From positions 62,001-126,000 of the forward strand of contig LVAC01000008.1 in the NCBI GenBank assembly GCA_001602955.1: a stretch of DNA of 64,000 bases. The letters are read 5' to 3'. The notes beneath the pieces were generated by a model. The model searched no databases, was not told where the DNA came from, and worked only from the letters and a program-made list of their open reading frames with translations. Shown one piece after another: positions 1 through 8,386 of this stretch. The position numbers and the translations under genes are program-made. This DNA comes from Sulfurospirillum sp001602955 (GTDB lineage: Bacteria > Campylobacterota > Campylobacteria > Campylobacterales > Sulfurospirillaceae). Position 1 is the stretch's first letter. The number at the start of each line of letters is the position of its first letter.

Positions 1-154
1 TCCAACTCCCTCTGAAAATTTTTATCGTTTCAAGCCTCTGCGAAATTTCGCTTAGCGTTAACTGTTTTTCTTCATCTTGGTCATCAAGCGACTGGTTGTA
101 ATTCTGTTCCTCCTGCTGGTTGTATTGACTGCTGTCCGATTGTAGCCCCTGCAT
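1..154 (-). CDS. Partial phage gene downstream of portal
   Basis: An open frame on the minus strand begins at an ATG (152-154) inside the 3' end of the portal gene, in another frame, and runs off the left edge after about 51 codons. The visible part is rich in Gln, Asn, Asp and Glu, with no stop. A GAGGAG sequence lies about a dozen bases before the ATG. Its place after the portal suggests a head-assembly or scaffold-type protein, but nothing in the fragment proves this. The 3' end is missing. Confidence 0.5.
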   Translation of the reverse strand, partial: MQGLQSDSSQYNQQEEQNYNQSLDDQDEEKQLTLSEISQRLETIKIFRGSW

Positions 155-1667
155 TTTTCATTTTCTCCTCTATGTTTTTTACGCCAAGTAGTTTGGCTTT
201 TTCGATAGTCAGCTCATCGAGTACCGCTATGTATTCTAATGCCTTTTGTTGCATACCTCCATCGAGATAAAGTTTTACGCTATTGCTTAAAGACAAGATG
301 GCATTATCAAGATTATTGAGGCGCGTTTCCCTTGTCATAGCCCCTATGCCAGCGTTGATCTTAACTGCTTTCACGATGTCCTTTTCCCGTTCATACCCTG
401 CAAAATCTATGGAAACCTCATAACGGTAGATCAGTTTTAAAATGCGCGTGAATACGGGTTGCATAAGATTTTCGTTTAGCGAAGTAATGATGTCATCAAC
501 CGTAGTGTTTCCATTTTCTGAAAGAAGCGTTGTACCAGTAGCTGAATTTGGTGTAGCACTGGTAGCGATACCTTGCGCAAATTTTGGAAGTCCTCCAACT
601 TCTTGAAGCTCTTCATCCATTTTGTTGGTATCAAAAATTGACTGATTGATGTTTGGAGCTGGAAGTTCTTTTATGGCGTCCAAACTACTTACGACAATCT
701 TCTTTTTATTGGAGCCAAGATCATCGTCACGCAAACCAGAATTTCTTGTACTCAAAAAACGTGGGTTTAATTGTAGATCGATCGCGTCCATCTGCTGATT
801 TCTTGAAACGATGTATTGCGTTTGAATGGGTATCATTGGAGCAATGTAACTATCGCCGTATGATCGTATTGCGTTATACTCTTTAAGCCCAACAAACTGA
901 GGGAAAATTATCCCAAAGAAAATAGGGTTACCGTCGTTTAACTTTTCATCGGTGCGTAAAAATTCATTTCCAACGAGCGTAGATACGTACCAACAATCAT
1001 CGATAATTCTATACACCTCTACGACTTCAACGCGTGCATAATCATTCAACGTTTGCTCTTGGTTGTTCACGACATTATTGTTAGAAGATGTTGCCCCAAC
1101 GGCATTGCTTAAGTCCATTTTCTTTGCTTTTTTGAACGAAGACTTTATGTCAGCGACGGTCATAAAAAAACGATCAACCATAAACTTGGCATCGAAATGG
1201 TTTCGAGCGTACGGGTCAATGCAAATCTCAGACAAGCTTCTTGGCTGGATAATAACCCTATTCTTTTTAGAACTCCAATACACTTTCATAACCGTAGTTC
1301 CGTACACAAGTGCATCACGTACAAGTGGGCGCATAATGGAGTACAAACTAGCCTTTAAAGAAGCATACTCTCCAAGCTTCTTTTGCATCAATGCCGAAAG
1401 CTTATCGTCCCCATCTATTTCCACGCTCCCAAGATCATCTGTGGCAAAATAGGTTTTCATGATGTCTCGCTCTATCTTCCTTACCTTTGCCCTGATGATC
1501 TGTGTAGGGACAAACGACTTGCCTCTTTTCCTTAGGCTCTTGATAACATCTTCCCCAAGAAACGCCATGTACCCTTTTTCAAGTTCTAAAAACTGGGATA
1601 AATGCTTGTCATACCCGTTGATTGCGCTACTCTTTAACGCCAATATCTGCTCTTGATTTTTATTCAC
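84..1667 (-). CDS. Phage portal protein
   Basis: Predicted 527-residue portal, the dodecameric ring at the capsid vertex through which DNA is packaged. The N-terminal third has the usual pattern of portal families (RDALVYGTTVMKVYW near residue 120, then a region with conserved Ser-Glu-Ile and Asp-Pro-Tyr), the middle is mixed alpha/beta, and the C-terminus is a long helical and low-complexity tail. Length fits P22-like portals. It follows terminase and a small HTH gene in a leftward operon with overlapping ends, the standard packaging order. The precise portal family is inferred. Confidence 0.82.
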   Translation of the reverse strand: MNKNQEQILALKSSAINGYDKHLSQFLELEKGYMAFLGEDVIKSLRKRGKSFVPTQIIRAKVRKIERDIMKTYFATDDLGSVEIDGDDKLSALMQKKLGEYASLKASLYSIMRPLVRDALVYGTTVMKVYWSSKKNRVIIQPRSLSEICIDPYARNHFDAKFMVDRFFMTVADIKSSFKKAKKMDLSNAVGATSSNNNVVNNQEQTLNDYARVEVVEVYRIIDDCWYVSTLVGNEFLRTDEKLNDGNPIFFGIIFPQFVGLKEYNAIRSYGDSYIAPMIPIQTQYIVSRNQQMDAIDLQLNPRFLSTRNSGLRDDDLGSNKKKIVVSSLDAIKELPAPNINQSIFDTNKMDEELQEVGGLPKFAQGIATSATPNSATGTTLLSENGNTTVDDIITSLNENLMQPVFTRILKLIYRYEVSIDFAGYEREKDIVKAVKINAGIGAMTRETRLNNLDNAILSLSNSVKLYLDGGMQQKALEYIAVLDELTIEKAKLLGVKNIEEKMKNAGATIGQQSIQPAGGTELQPVA

Positions 1668-1923
1668 GCTCTACCTCCTTTATCATTATTCGTCTCACTC
1701 TTGCTTTGGTAATGTCCAAAGAACTAGCAATAGCTTCAATGCTCCACCCGACTGCCGACAATCTTTTTACCGCCATTCGTTCGAGCGTTTTTAGTGATAC
1801 ATGAACAGTCATTCCATTGTATTTCTTTGCCATAGCAATAGTGTTAAACATATTTCCGCCGCACAATTCGACCAACATATCAGCGTTTATTTCCCGATCA
1901 CGCTCCCATGTATCTCTTACCAT
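1660..1923 (-). CDS. Small HTH protein, Mor-like
   Basis: An 87-residue protein with a C-terminal helix-turn-helix (WSIEAIASSLDITKARVRRI, about residues 62-81) preceded by a Gly-Gly segment and a short beta-like stretch. This layout recalls the Mor/C family of phage late-gene activators, though it is shorter. It overlaps the terminase start by 7 bases and the portal start by 8, so translation is probably coupled. It may regulate late genes or take part in packaging; the sequence does not decide between these. Confidence 0.55.
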   Translation of the reverse strand: MVRDTWERDREINADMLVELCGGNMFNTIAMAKKYNGMTVHVSLKTLERMAVKRLSAVGWSIEAIASSLDITKARVRRIMIKEVERE

Positions 1924-3320
1924 GCGACACCAATCTCGCCAATCTCGTTACGATGGTCGTCTGCTTTTTCCATGCGCTTACTGTGCCTATCCTCCTGTGC
2001 ATCTGAAACGTAAATATCCTCGTAGAATGTCAGCGCAACCGCATCACTTTTATCGGGAGACCTACCAAGTCTTTTTTTCGTTTCAGATTTTGGCTCCAAC
2101 ATCAAAAGACCCTTTTCGCTGATGATGTATCGAACTGCCGACAATTCTCCAATAAGCTCATCGTCATTAGGAATTTTCATGTTGGTCAATTTTTTTGAAA
2201 GTCGTTGGTACATCTCAATGCGCTTGTTTGCCAAACCAAACTCAGCACTTGACCTTGAAGAGTTACCATCAAAGATGGGAAGACCTGCTTGAATGAGTTG
2301 GTCATAAACGCCTGCGCCAACACCGTTGTTATCCACAAAAATAGCTACCGGCTTGATGAGAGCCTTGTGATATTCGCTAATTACCCAGCTTGCCGTTTCA
2401 AGGGTGCTCTGCTTCTCGCGCGTTTCAAGCTGTCTTAAAAAATACCCTTTACGTTTAGCCAAACAGCTTTTGTCATCGCCATACCACGCGACGTCCAAGC
2501 CCCATATCTCGTCGCCATCGTCCGCATACTCTTCTCTTTTTGTCGCCTCATCTAAAAGTTCAACACTAAATAGTGCATCACTTGAAGCGCGTGGGAATTC
2601 TCCGAGAACACGCACGCGATAAACGTCAGAGTCTGTGCCGTACTGTTTACGTCGAAGTTCAATGATGTCTTTGCTTACATTGGAGCTCACTTCCGCATTG
2701 AGCGTAAACGTTTTCCACATATCTTTGTTTTTATGAAACGCATTGTAAAAATAACCACTGGTTCTAGTAGGGTTACCGACCATAATGATGACGTTGTGCT
2801 CTCCCGTAAGCGCGCCCTCAACAACCTCAAAGATATTATCAGGGACACCAGAGCCTTCATCAACAAGAAAGTACAAATTGGTAGCGTGATACCCCTGCAA
2901 CGCCTCTGGGCTTTCCTTGCGAGCGGTACGCATAACAAGCTCATTTCCGTTCTTAAAGTGTGCGGTATCCGTTTTGATGTCAATGCTGTCCTGTAATACA
3001 AGAGGAAGAGATGTTTTCCATTTCTTAATTTCTGGCATAAGAGTAGAGAGTAACTGTGGAGCCGATGGCGCGGTAATAGGAATCTTTGCATCATACTTGC
3101 TCACGCCAACCCACAGGGAAATCCACGATAGAAGTGCCGATTTACCGACCCCATGACCTGACTTTACTGCGATACGCTTTGCACCTGCATCAATTGCCCT
3201 GATAATATCCATCTGCTGATCTGATGGCGTAGCCCTTATGACATGCAAAACGAATGTTTCAAGTTTTTGGCACAGGGCTATGAACTGTTGCATCTCAGAT
3301 TTAGTTACTACGGCTGGCAT
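1917..3320 (-). CDS. terL: Terminase large subunit
   Basis: ATP-driven DNA-packaging motor and nuclease. Walker A is GHGVGKS at about residues 55-61, Walker B is LYFLVDE ending near 155, and a coupling-type motif VGNPTRT follows near 181. The C-terminal RNase H-like nuclease shows an Asp in GLDVAWYGDD (about 276), a second acidic site in FVDNNGVGAG, and a last Asp in DKSDAVAL. At 467 residues it is complete and in the normal size range. It overlaps the upstream small-terminase-like gene by 20 bases. Confidence 0.92.
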   Translation of the reverse strand: MPAVVTKSEMQQFIALCQKLETFVLHVIRATPSDQQMDIIRAIDAGAKRIAVKSGHGVGKSALLSWISLWVGVSKYDAKIPITAPSAPQLLSTLMPEIKKWKTSLPLVLQDSIDIKTDTAHFKNGNELVMRTARKESPEALQGYHATNLYFLVDEGSGVPDNIFEVVEGALTGEHNVIIMVGNPTRTSGYFYNAFHKNKDMWKTFTLNAEVSSNVSKDIIELRRKQYGTDSDVYRVRVLGEFPRASSDALFSVELLDEATKREEYADDGDEIWGLDVAWYGDDKSCLAKRKGYFLRQLETREKQSTLETASWVISEYHKALIKPVAIFVDNNGVGAGVYDQLIQAGLPIFDGNSSRSSAEFGLANKRIEMYQRLSKKLTNMKIPNDDELIGELSAVRYIISEKGLLMLEPKSETKKRLGRSPDKSDAVALTFYEDIYVSDAQEDRHSKRMEKADDHRNEIGEIGVAW

Positions 3321-3855
3321 TTGCTATCTCCGTAGTAAGATCAATGACAATTTCTTCCCCTGCTTCTTTGAGTTTGGTAGGGACGAGAGCTTGGTTGATA
3401 ACGGTTTGATTGTATTGGGCTAGGATAACTGAGATTTCATTGTGTTTTTCATCCACTAGGGCACTCGTTCTAAGCTCACGCGCGTACTTCATCCCCGTAA
3501 TAACCGCAACAAGGTCTTTAGCATTTGGATTGACACGAAATTTAGCCTCCAAAATTTCCGTTAACTCGGTTATTTTTTCGTAGTCTTTGTCGTCCATCTC
3601 CTTTTTAAGGTCATACTGCTTCGTTTTTTCTTTAAGTTTTGCTTCCTTTTTTTTAAACTCTTCGCGCTTGTCGTCCCAGAATCCCTCTAAACACCACTTG
3701 TTTAAAAGTGTTTCAGAATATCTTCGATCATACTCGCTGTTGATGTGTTGCGTTAAAGCTTCAAGAGTGACATCACTTTTGATGAATAGGTCTTTAGCAT
3801 AGTCCTTGATGACGCTTTCTTGAACGCGCTTTTTATCCGCTACACTTAACTTCAT
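3301..3855 (-). CDS. Probable terminase small subunit
   Basis: A 184-residue protein directly upstream of and overlapping the large terminase. The N-terminal part (about 15-60) reads as a helix-turn-helix (LEALTQHINSEY then a Trp-Cys-Leu-Glu-Gly-Phe-Trp-Asp segment), followed by a charged coiled-coil region (65-100) and a helical C-terminus. This is the usual design of small terminases, which recognise the packaging site and recruit the large subunit. Identification rests on position and architecture, not on a family signature I can name. Confidence 0.65.
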   Translation of the reverse strand: MKLSVADKKRVQESVIKDYAKDLFIKSDVTLEALTQHINSEYDRRYSETLLNKWCLEGFWDDKREEFKKKEAKLKEKTKQYDLKKEMDDKDYEKITELTEILEAKFRVNPNAKDLVAVITGMKYARELRTSALVDEKHNEISVILAQYNQTVINQALVPTKLKEAGEEIVIDLTTEIANASRSN

Positions 3856-4190
3856 AGGACTTCTTTAAAAAGTATGTGTGGGAATTTAAAGAGAAATATT
3901 TTTTTCTTGTCTCTGTACTGTGCGAGCTTTCGTGTCATCTCAGACTTTACATCTTCGACGACGTGTACACCATTTTCGTTGTAACCGAAATCTCCACTGT
4001 AGGTAATTGCTCTATGCGCTACACCGCTTTGGTCTCTAAACTTTGGCTGTAGTTCAAATTTTGGATGCACTTCAAGCTCGCTGATCTTTCCTGCGCGCTG
4101 TAAAAGTTTTAGCTCGTAGTAGCGATTAAATTCTTTGGTTGAATCAAAGGTATATCCATCGGCTGAGACTTTTTTGTTGTTATACTTCAT
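3852..4190 (-). CDS. DUF1064 family phage protein
   Basis: A 112-residue protein with the typical DUF1064 pattern: an N-terminal basic stretch, GYTFDSTKEFNRYYELKLL at about 12-30, GKISELEVHPKFEL at about 35-48, Tyr-Ser-Gly-Asp-Phe and VVEDVKSEMT. The spaced Glu and Asp-Val-Lys motifs fit a PD-(D/E)XK nuclease fold, and the family is often annotated as resolvase- or endonuclease-like. The stop overlaps the next start (ATGA type), so it is translationally linked to the terminase genes. Confidence 0.75.
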   Translation of the reverse strand: MKYNNKKVSADGYTFDSTKEFNRYYELKLLQRAGKISELEVHPKFELQPKFRDQSGVAHRAITYSGDFGYNENGVHVVEDVKSEMTRKLAQYRDKKKIFLFKFPHILFKEVL

Positions 4191-4365
4191 CTAGGTACCT
4201 GCTCGTAAGCTTGTCGTTGTCATTTACGAGAACGTGGTTATTACCGCATGCACAACCGTTTTTTTCATTGCCGCTCCATTTACGACCGCAACTGTGGCAA
4301 ATGATCTGGTATCGATCTTTTTTTATTTCTATATCCTGTTTCTTTTTGTTTCTTACAGAACGCAT
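4180..4365 (-). CDS. Small zinc-ribbon protein
   Basis: A 61-residue basic protein with CHSCGRKW and GCACGNN, four cysteines that can bind one zinc (about residues 23-42). It overlaps both neighbours by about 11-13 bases in the leftward operon. Zinc ribbons of this type bind nucleic acid or protein; no specific function can be assigned. Confidence 0.6.
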   Translation of the reverse strand: MRSVRNKKKQDIEIKKDRYQIICHSCGRKWSGNEKNGCACGNNHVLVNDNDKLTSRYLDEV

Positions 4366-4577
4366 TCATACTCCTTAATGCAAGCTAAAAACTCTTTAAT
4401 GTCTTTTTTACCGTGCGCCACTCTCATTGCCTTTTTAAGCACCGATCTAGCCTCGTCTGGCGTGAAAGATAAACATATGTGACCGTTGACCTTGATATAG
4501 GTTTTATCTTCCAAAAACTTTGTAAAATAAACAGAAAGCTTTTTCTTTTTGTCCGTGTTAAAGTTGTGTATGGTCAT
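4353..4577 (-). CDS. Hypothetical phage protein
   Basis: A 74-residue Lys-rich protein of unknown function. It has no recognised motif; a predicted helix (SFTPDEARSVLKKAMRVA) lies in the middle. It is kept as a gene because it tiles exactly between two other small genes with 1-13 base overlaps and shares their strand. Confidence 0.55.
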   Translation of the reverse strand: MTIHNFNTDKKKKLSVYFTKFLEDKTYIKVNGHICLSFTPDEARSVLKKAMRVAHGKKDIKEFLACIKEYECVL

Positions 4578-5137
4578 TACATTTTCCTCACAGACATATT
4601 TGCCAATCCAAGGACTCTTGAATTGTTTGGCTCTTCTTTTTTTAGCCCAAGCCCTTTAATTGAGCGTTCAACGGCTAAGTTAAAAACTTTTTCAATTTCT
4701 TCCTCTAAATTGTGACTGTCGTCTATGCTGATTAGTTTTCTAACGCTTCCGATTTGGCTGAGGCTTGATATTTCAAAACCAGAAAAATACATCTCTTTAG
4801 TCTCAGCATTTTGGATATTTGAAACAGATAAGTCTTTAAACTCTTTTACCGTCTCCCTAAGGGTTGGCTTTATATTTCTAAACTTTTCTGCAAGCTCCCA
4901 CGCCTTTTGATGTGCGTCGTTAAAGCGTCCTCTGTTTAAGTCTCTGTAGAAGAGCTCACAAAGTTTGTTTAGCTTTTGAAGAGGATTCAAATAATCAAGC
5001 TCTATGTTTTTGACGTTTGCCTTCATAAAAGCAATAAAGTCGTCCTTTTGTCTAATTTCAATGAGGTCTCTAAGAACAAGAGGATTTCTAACATCAAGCT
5101 TTAAATACGTGGCAATATAGTCATCTTCGTAGCTCAT
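4577..5137 (-). CDS. Hypothetical phage protein
   Basis: A 186-residue, largely helical protein not recognised. It has two acidic/basic helix-rich halves and no cysteines that suggest metal binding. Its start overlaps the stop of the replication gene by 4 bases, and its own stop overlaps the next start by one base, so it is part of the same transcript. A replication accessory role (for example helicase loading) is possible from position only. Confidence 0.55.
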   Translation of the reverse strand: MSYEDDYIATYLKLDVRNPLVLRDLIEIRQKDDFIAFMKANVKNIELDYLNPLQKLNKLCELFYRDLNRGRFNDAHQKAWELAEKFRNIKPTLRETVKEFKDLSVSNIQNAETKEMYFSGFEISSLSQIGSVRKLISIDDSHNLEEEIEKVFNLAVERSIKGLGLKKEEPNNSRVLGLANMSVRKM

Positions 5138-5976
5138 AGCACCTCTCCTTCGATGTAATCTGATGAACTTACCGAACCGTTCCCAACGCTATCAAAAAAT
5201 TTTTGATGGAGCTGTGCTTCATATTCGCTAGGAAGAGTGAGCTTTTTCTCTCGTTGCGAGTAACGCTTAATCGGGAATAAGCCTTGGTATCCGTTGTTGA
5301 TTGATTGCTCAATAATTTCAACTTGGTCGTATCGGTTATCTTCTAAAATTTTAAGTTGCTGTTCAATGGCAGTCGGCGTTAGAGGTTTTTTGATTTCTTT
5401 GCGGTGTTTAACCCATTTGCCCCAAGCTTCTAGGTCGAGCCAATCTGGTAGATCAGGAGTCTCTTTCTTTGGAATATCTTTAGATATTCTTTCTTTAGTA
5501 TTCTCTGAAGTATTCTCTGTCAAAAGATTTTTACTTATATCTAAATCCCCTTTGGGCATTTTCGTATCTTCCCTTTGGGCATTTACTATCTTCCCTTTTG
5601 TACTTTTCGTATCTGCCGTTTCGTCCTTTAGGTAAATTTCAGAAAAAAGAGTGTTAAAAACGTCTCTGTCAAGGCTATAGTAAGTCACTCTCTCCATCGT
5701 TATCTTTGTTGTGACAAGCCCTAATCCTTTAAGTTTGTCAAGCGCATTCGTAAACTCTTTGATCGTAAATCCAAGCTCTTCAATCCAGCTATCGCCCTCT
5801 TTGTATAGAGCATGTTTGCACGGCTCTTTGAACTTATAGAAGCTCTCGGCATCTTGGAGTCGGTAAATGATCTGCTGTAGTAAGATAGCCGATGTGACAC
5901 TGCCAGTGACCTTTGTAAATTCTGGTCGGTAAATAAGAATATTTTTGTCTTGTGCGAAGATGTCATACATGTTCAT
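5134..5976 (-). CDS. Phage replication initiation protein, O-like
   Basis: A 280-residue protein with an N-terminal winged-helix region (residues about 1-110, including FTIKEFTNALDKLKGLGLV), a low-complexity linker (about 115-175), and a C-terminal domain with W-x-x-W, PLTPTAIEQQLKIL and IIEQSINNGYQGLF. The last pattern is common at the end of phage replication and DnaD-like proteins. The linker DNA holds four tandem repeats, so the origin may lie inside the gene, as in lambda O. It follows the Cro-like and wHTH genes in the early leftward operon. Confidence 0.72.
   Translation of the reverse strand: MNMYDIFAQDKNILIYRPEFTKVTGSVTSAILLQQIIYRLQDAESFYKFKEPCKHALYKEGDSWIEELGFTIKEFTNALDKLKGLGLVTTKITMERVTYYSLDRDVFNTLFSEIYLKDETADTKSTKGKIVNAQREDTKMPKGDLDISKNLLTENTSENTKERISKDIPKKETPDLPDWLDLEAWGKWVKHRKEIKKPLTPTAIEQQLKILEDNRYDQVEIIEQSINNGYQGLFPIKRYSQREKKLTLPSEYEAQLHQKFFDSVGNGSVSSSDYIEGEVL
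5543..5633. repeat. Tandem 22-23 bp iteron-like repeats (candidate origin)
   Basis: Four head-to-tail units at 5543-5565, 5566-5587, 5588-5610 and 5611-5633. The plus-strand consensus is close to ATCTTCCCTTTGGGCATTTT plus CGT; the last unit is the most diverged. Spacing is 23, 22, 23, 23 bases, so the period holds at DNA level while the reading frame shifts across units. A very AT-rich stretch follows (about 5460-5542). Iterons beside an AT-rich unwinding region in the linker of an initiator gene is the lambda-type origin layout. Confidence 0.6.
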
Positions 5977-6239
5977 GCGACAACCCCTTGAAATGAGTCA
6001 AGAATTTTGGTAAAATTTCCCTGACTAACTTCGGGTTCGGCTTTGATCAGTCTGTAAACGTAATCTCTGCCGTTCCCAACTTCTTCATATCCACCCACAA
6101 TATTCATCCCCCTATTTCTCAATCTGTGAATGATCGAACCAAGTCGTGATATGTACTTTGACAAGCAGTGATTTCTACCAATTTGCCCATTGTCGATCAG
6201 GTGGGCTCTGACATAAGCGATCTGACTATTGTTTAACAT
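5973..6239 (-). CDS. Small winged-helix phage protein
   Basis: An 88-residue protein starting at ATG 6239, which overlaps the end of the Cro-like gene; a longer frame reaches 6275 but lies deep in that gene. The sequence has an N-terminal helical DNA-binding-like region with a motif pairing a helix (ISRLGSIIHRLRNRGMNI) and a beta wing (DYVYRL). Similar small wHTH proteins occur in campylobacterial prophages. Its stop overlaps the replication gene start (ATGA). It is probably a regulator or replication accessory. Confidence 0.6.
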   Translation of the reverse strand: MLNNSQIAYVRAHLIDNGQIGRNHCLSKYISRLGSIIHRLRNRGMNIVGGYEEVGNGRDYVYRLIKAEPEVSQGNFTKILDSFQGVVA

Positions 6240-6441
6240 TGCGCTTTCTTCTTTCATGCTTCGGTAAAGCATCAACCATCATCTTAAATCTTAAAGCGGT
6301 CACGCCATAACGCTCTTCAAGCGTACAGAGTGCCTCAAAACTGATTCCCCTACGGTTTGCCATAATCGCATTCGCCATTTGTAGACCGTAACCCAAGTCC
6401 AAAAGGACTGCCTGAATTTCTTTTCGTGTTTTCATGTTCAT
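6226..6441 (-). CDS. Cro-like small HTH protein
   Basis: A 71-residue protein with a likely helix-turn-helix over residues 10-50 (GYGLQMANAIMANRRGISFE followed by an ALCTLEERYG helix). It is the first gene of the leftward operon and is divergent from the CI-type repressor 110 bp away, the usual position of Cro. The start ATG is at 6441, with an in-frame ATG two codons later; no clear Shine-Dalgarno is seen. The Cro role is inferred from context. Confidence 0.6.
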   Translation of the reverse strand: MNMKTRKEIQAVLLDLGYGLQMANAIMANRRGISFEALCTLEERYGVTALRFKMMVDALPKHERRKRNVKQ

Positions 6442-6540
6442 AATTATTGCAGGATGTACATAAAATATAAATTAATAAATAGTGACAATTATAAAATCTT
6501 TTGTTTTTATGACGATTTGTATATAATTCTGTTTAGTAAA
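6442..6540. promoter_or_regulatory. Divergent promoter/operator region of lysogeny switch
   Basis: On the minus strand a good promoter reads TTGTCA (6483-6488), a 17-base spacer and TTTTAT (6460-6465), pointing at the Cro-like gene. On the plus strand TATAAT at 6522-6527 lies 24 bases before the CI start, with a T-rich -35 around 6501. AATTATA at 6488-6494 and TATAATT at 6522-6528 form an inverted pair that could be operator half sites. The very AT-rich composition makes exact operators uncertain. Confidence 0.6.
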
Positions 6541-6550
6541 GGAGTTATCT

Positions 6551-7216
6551 ATGTTTGGAGAACGATTAAAAGAAGCTATTAAAAAATCAGGATTGACACA
6601 ATATAAATTTTCAAAGCTTGTAGGAAAAAGCCAAAGTGCTGTTGCTTGTTGGGTGGGGGGAAGAAGAACACCCAGTTCCTCAGAAATATCCAATATTGCC
6701 AATGTTTTAGGTGTAGATGCCAATTACCTACTGGGTGGCGATACTTCTTGCACCATAAAAACTCCTCTATCTAAGATTGAACCAAACACAATTAGGGTTC
6801 CAAAGATTTACGGACTAGCTGGATGCGGAGCAAGCGGATTATTAGATCATTTAGAAATGTCAAATGAGAGTATGTTCCTTGATATGGATATGCTACCTAT
6901 GGGCGTTAATAAGAAAAGAATAGCCTCTATCAGAATCGTTGGCGATAGTATGGCTCCATACCTTGATGAGAATGATTGGGCTATTATTCAGCTTAGAAAC
7001 GGAAGCGATGTTATCCCTGTCAATGGCGTATATCTCATCACACACGGTCAGAACGTCCATATCAAACGCTGTGCCTTTCAAGCTGACGGCTCTTGCCTCC
7101 TTATTTCAGACAACCAAATCTACCCTGTGGAAAAAGCCTTAGAGGGCGAATGGGATATTGTCGGCAAAGTCGTAGCGATTGTTAAGATTGGTAGCCCTAT
7201 GTTGATGAGGAAATGA
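6551..7216 (+). CDS. CI-type phage repressor with S24 peptidase domain
   Basis: A 221-residue LexA/CI-like repressor. Residues 1-60 form a Cro/CI helix-turn-helix (LTQYKFSKLVGKSQSAVACW). Residues about 85-215 form an S24 self-cleaving domain with nucleophile Ser133 in GDSMAPYL, general-base Lys172 in VHIKRC, and a small-residue cleavage segment GCGASG at 91-96. AAAGGAG precedes the ATG. It should maintain lysogeny and be inactivated by RecA-stimulated autocleavage after DNA damage. It is divergent from the Cro-like gene. Confidence 0.9.
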   Translation: MFGERLKEAIKKSGLTQYKFSKLVGKSQSAVACWVGGRRTPSSSEISNIANVLGVDANYLLGGDTSCTIKTPLSKIEPNTIRVPKIYGLAGCGASGLLDHLEMSNESMFLDMDMLPMGVNKKRIASIRIVGDSMAPYLDENDWAIIQLRNGSDVIPVNGVYLITHGQNVHIKRCAFQADGSCLLISDNQIYPVEKALEGEWDIVGKVVAIVKIGSPMLMRK

Positions 7217-7638
7217 TGGAATCTAGGAGAAAAACATTCCTGTTTTGTTTTGCAATTTTAGCGGGTGGGTTGTCTGTCATCTACGTTTTGGGGCTATTCT
7301 CATCAAGTAACAGACAACATTGGGAAAGCGACTTGCTTGACCTTTTACAGGTAGTATTTTTTAGTGCGGTATTTTTTGGAAGTCTTATAGGAATTGATAT
7401 GGCACTCTATAAAACGAGGGAAAAGATTGTGAACAAAGAAAAAAATAACTTTTTTGTAAAATCTAACATGGTGTTGTTAATAACAGGAAGTGTTGTCTGG
7501 CTACTTGTTGTATATTCGCTTTGGGCTGATGCTTCATGGCACAATTTTAAAAAAGGAATGGTTCTTTTTGGTCTTATCCCTGTAATTTTAGCAAACGGTT
7601 GGTTCTTCTTCAAATACTTCAAAAATAACGAGAAATAG
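7213..7638 (+). CDS. Small multi-pass membrane protein
   Basis: A 141-residue protein with four likely membrane segments (about 8-27, 45-65, 84-104 and 115-133) separated by short charged loops. Its ATG overlaps the repressor stop by 4 bases, so it is expressed from the prophage in the lysogenic state. Genes in that position often act in superinfection exclusion; here that is only an inference. The family is not recognised. Confidence 0.6.
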   Translation: MMESRRKTFLFCFAILAGGLSVIYVLGLFSSSNRQHWESDLLDLLQVVFFSAVFFGSLIGIDMALYKTREKIVNKEKNNFFVKSNMVLLITGSVVWLLVVYSLWADASWHNFKKGMVLFGLIPVILANGWFFFKYFKNNEK

Positions 7639-7688
7639 TCTTACCCTACTCCGAGTATTGCCTGATACCATTTCGTTGAAATTTACCC

Positions 7689-7712
7689 CCATAGCGTTCG
7701 TTTGCGCTATGG
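7689..7712 (+). terminator. Hairpin downstream of repressor operon
   Basis: CCATAGCG (7689-7696) pairs perfectly with CGCTATGG (7705-7712) around an 8-base loop, followed by TTTATT. The T tract is short, so termination may be partial. It lies 50 bases after the membrane-protein stop. Confidence 0.55.
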
Positions 7713-7879
7713 TTTATTGAGTATCTATTGTTCTTAATGGGGGAGAGTATAAATAAAAAAAATTTCTGGGAGAGGGGCATATCTCTTTTCACGCGTATAT
7801 TTTAGGGGGTGGGGAGGGTCACATATTTTAAGGCTTGCCCACGTCCTGATCTAACAACCGCACGCCATCATCTTTCCTC

Positions 7880-7901
7880 TTGGCACAATTATTGGCACAA
7901 T
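7880..7901 (+). repeat. TTGGCACAAT direct repeat pair
   Basis: Two copies of TTGGCACAAT at 7880-7889 and 7892-7901, a 12-base period. A near-identical pair (TTGGCACAAA, 11-base period) lies just after the integrase stop at 18411-18431. Shared tandem sites at the integrase end and at an internal control region suggest binding sites for an integrase, excisionase or other phage regulator. Confidence 0.5.
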
Positions 7902-8386
7902 ACTGTTAAAACATATTGGAAACATCGTATATATGGGCTTTTGTGCAATAATTGTATATTAATACAACACTCATTAAAGGCTTTATTAACCTTTGATTGT
8001 ACGCAAACTATGATCTAATTATCGAGGCTTTAAAGGGAAAATACCTTTTATTGCACGCAAAATCTCTCTCGATTGGACTCTCCCCCTCCCTATTTAACCA
8101 ACTTTAGTAACATTTTAATTAATTGACTGATTAATTAATCTATTTAATAACATTCGCAACAATCTAAAATAATCCAAACAACCAACTATCATTCAATAAA
8201 TATTATCAATAACTACTATTTATCTATGAACAGCTTAACAATTATATAACATATAAACAATAACTATTACACTATACATATATCTATAACTCTTTTATTG
8301 CTTATGCTCCTCTCTTATATATCTATATATAGTAACCGTTCCTTATTTGTACCTGCTTAAATAGTTTTATAGGAAAACATTGCATT

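Larger units (their letters stand above)
7639..8386. other. Non-coding, AT-rich phage intergenic region
   Basis: About 750 bases without a credible gene; the 69-codon frame at 7809-8018 has no coding look. It holds the hairpin at 7689-7712, the TTGGCACAAT pair at 7880-7901, and a TGCAATAATT box at 7944-7953. From about 8100 to 8400 it is extremely AT-rich, with many short AACAAT/ATAACT words and no clear order. It separates the lysogeny genes from the rightward accessory operon and could carry regulatory or partition sites. Confidence 0.6.

Noticed and set aside
7809..8018. A 69-codon frame in the phage intergenic region
   Set aside because: Its composition is not protein-like, no good ribosome site, and it covers the TTGGCACAAT repeats and a TGCAATAATT box.
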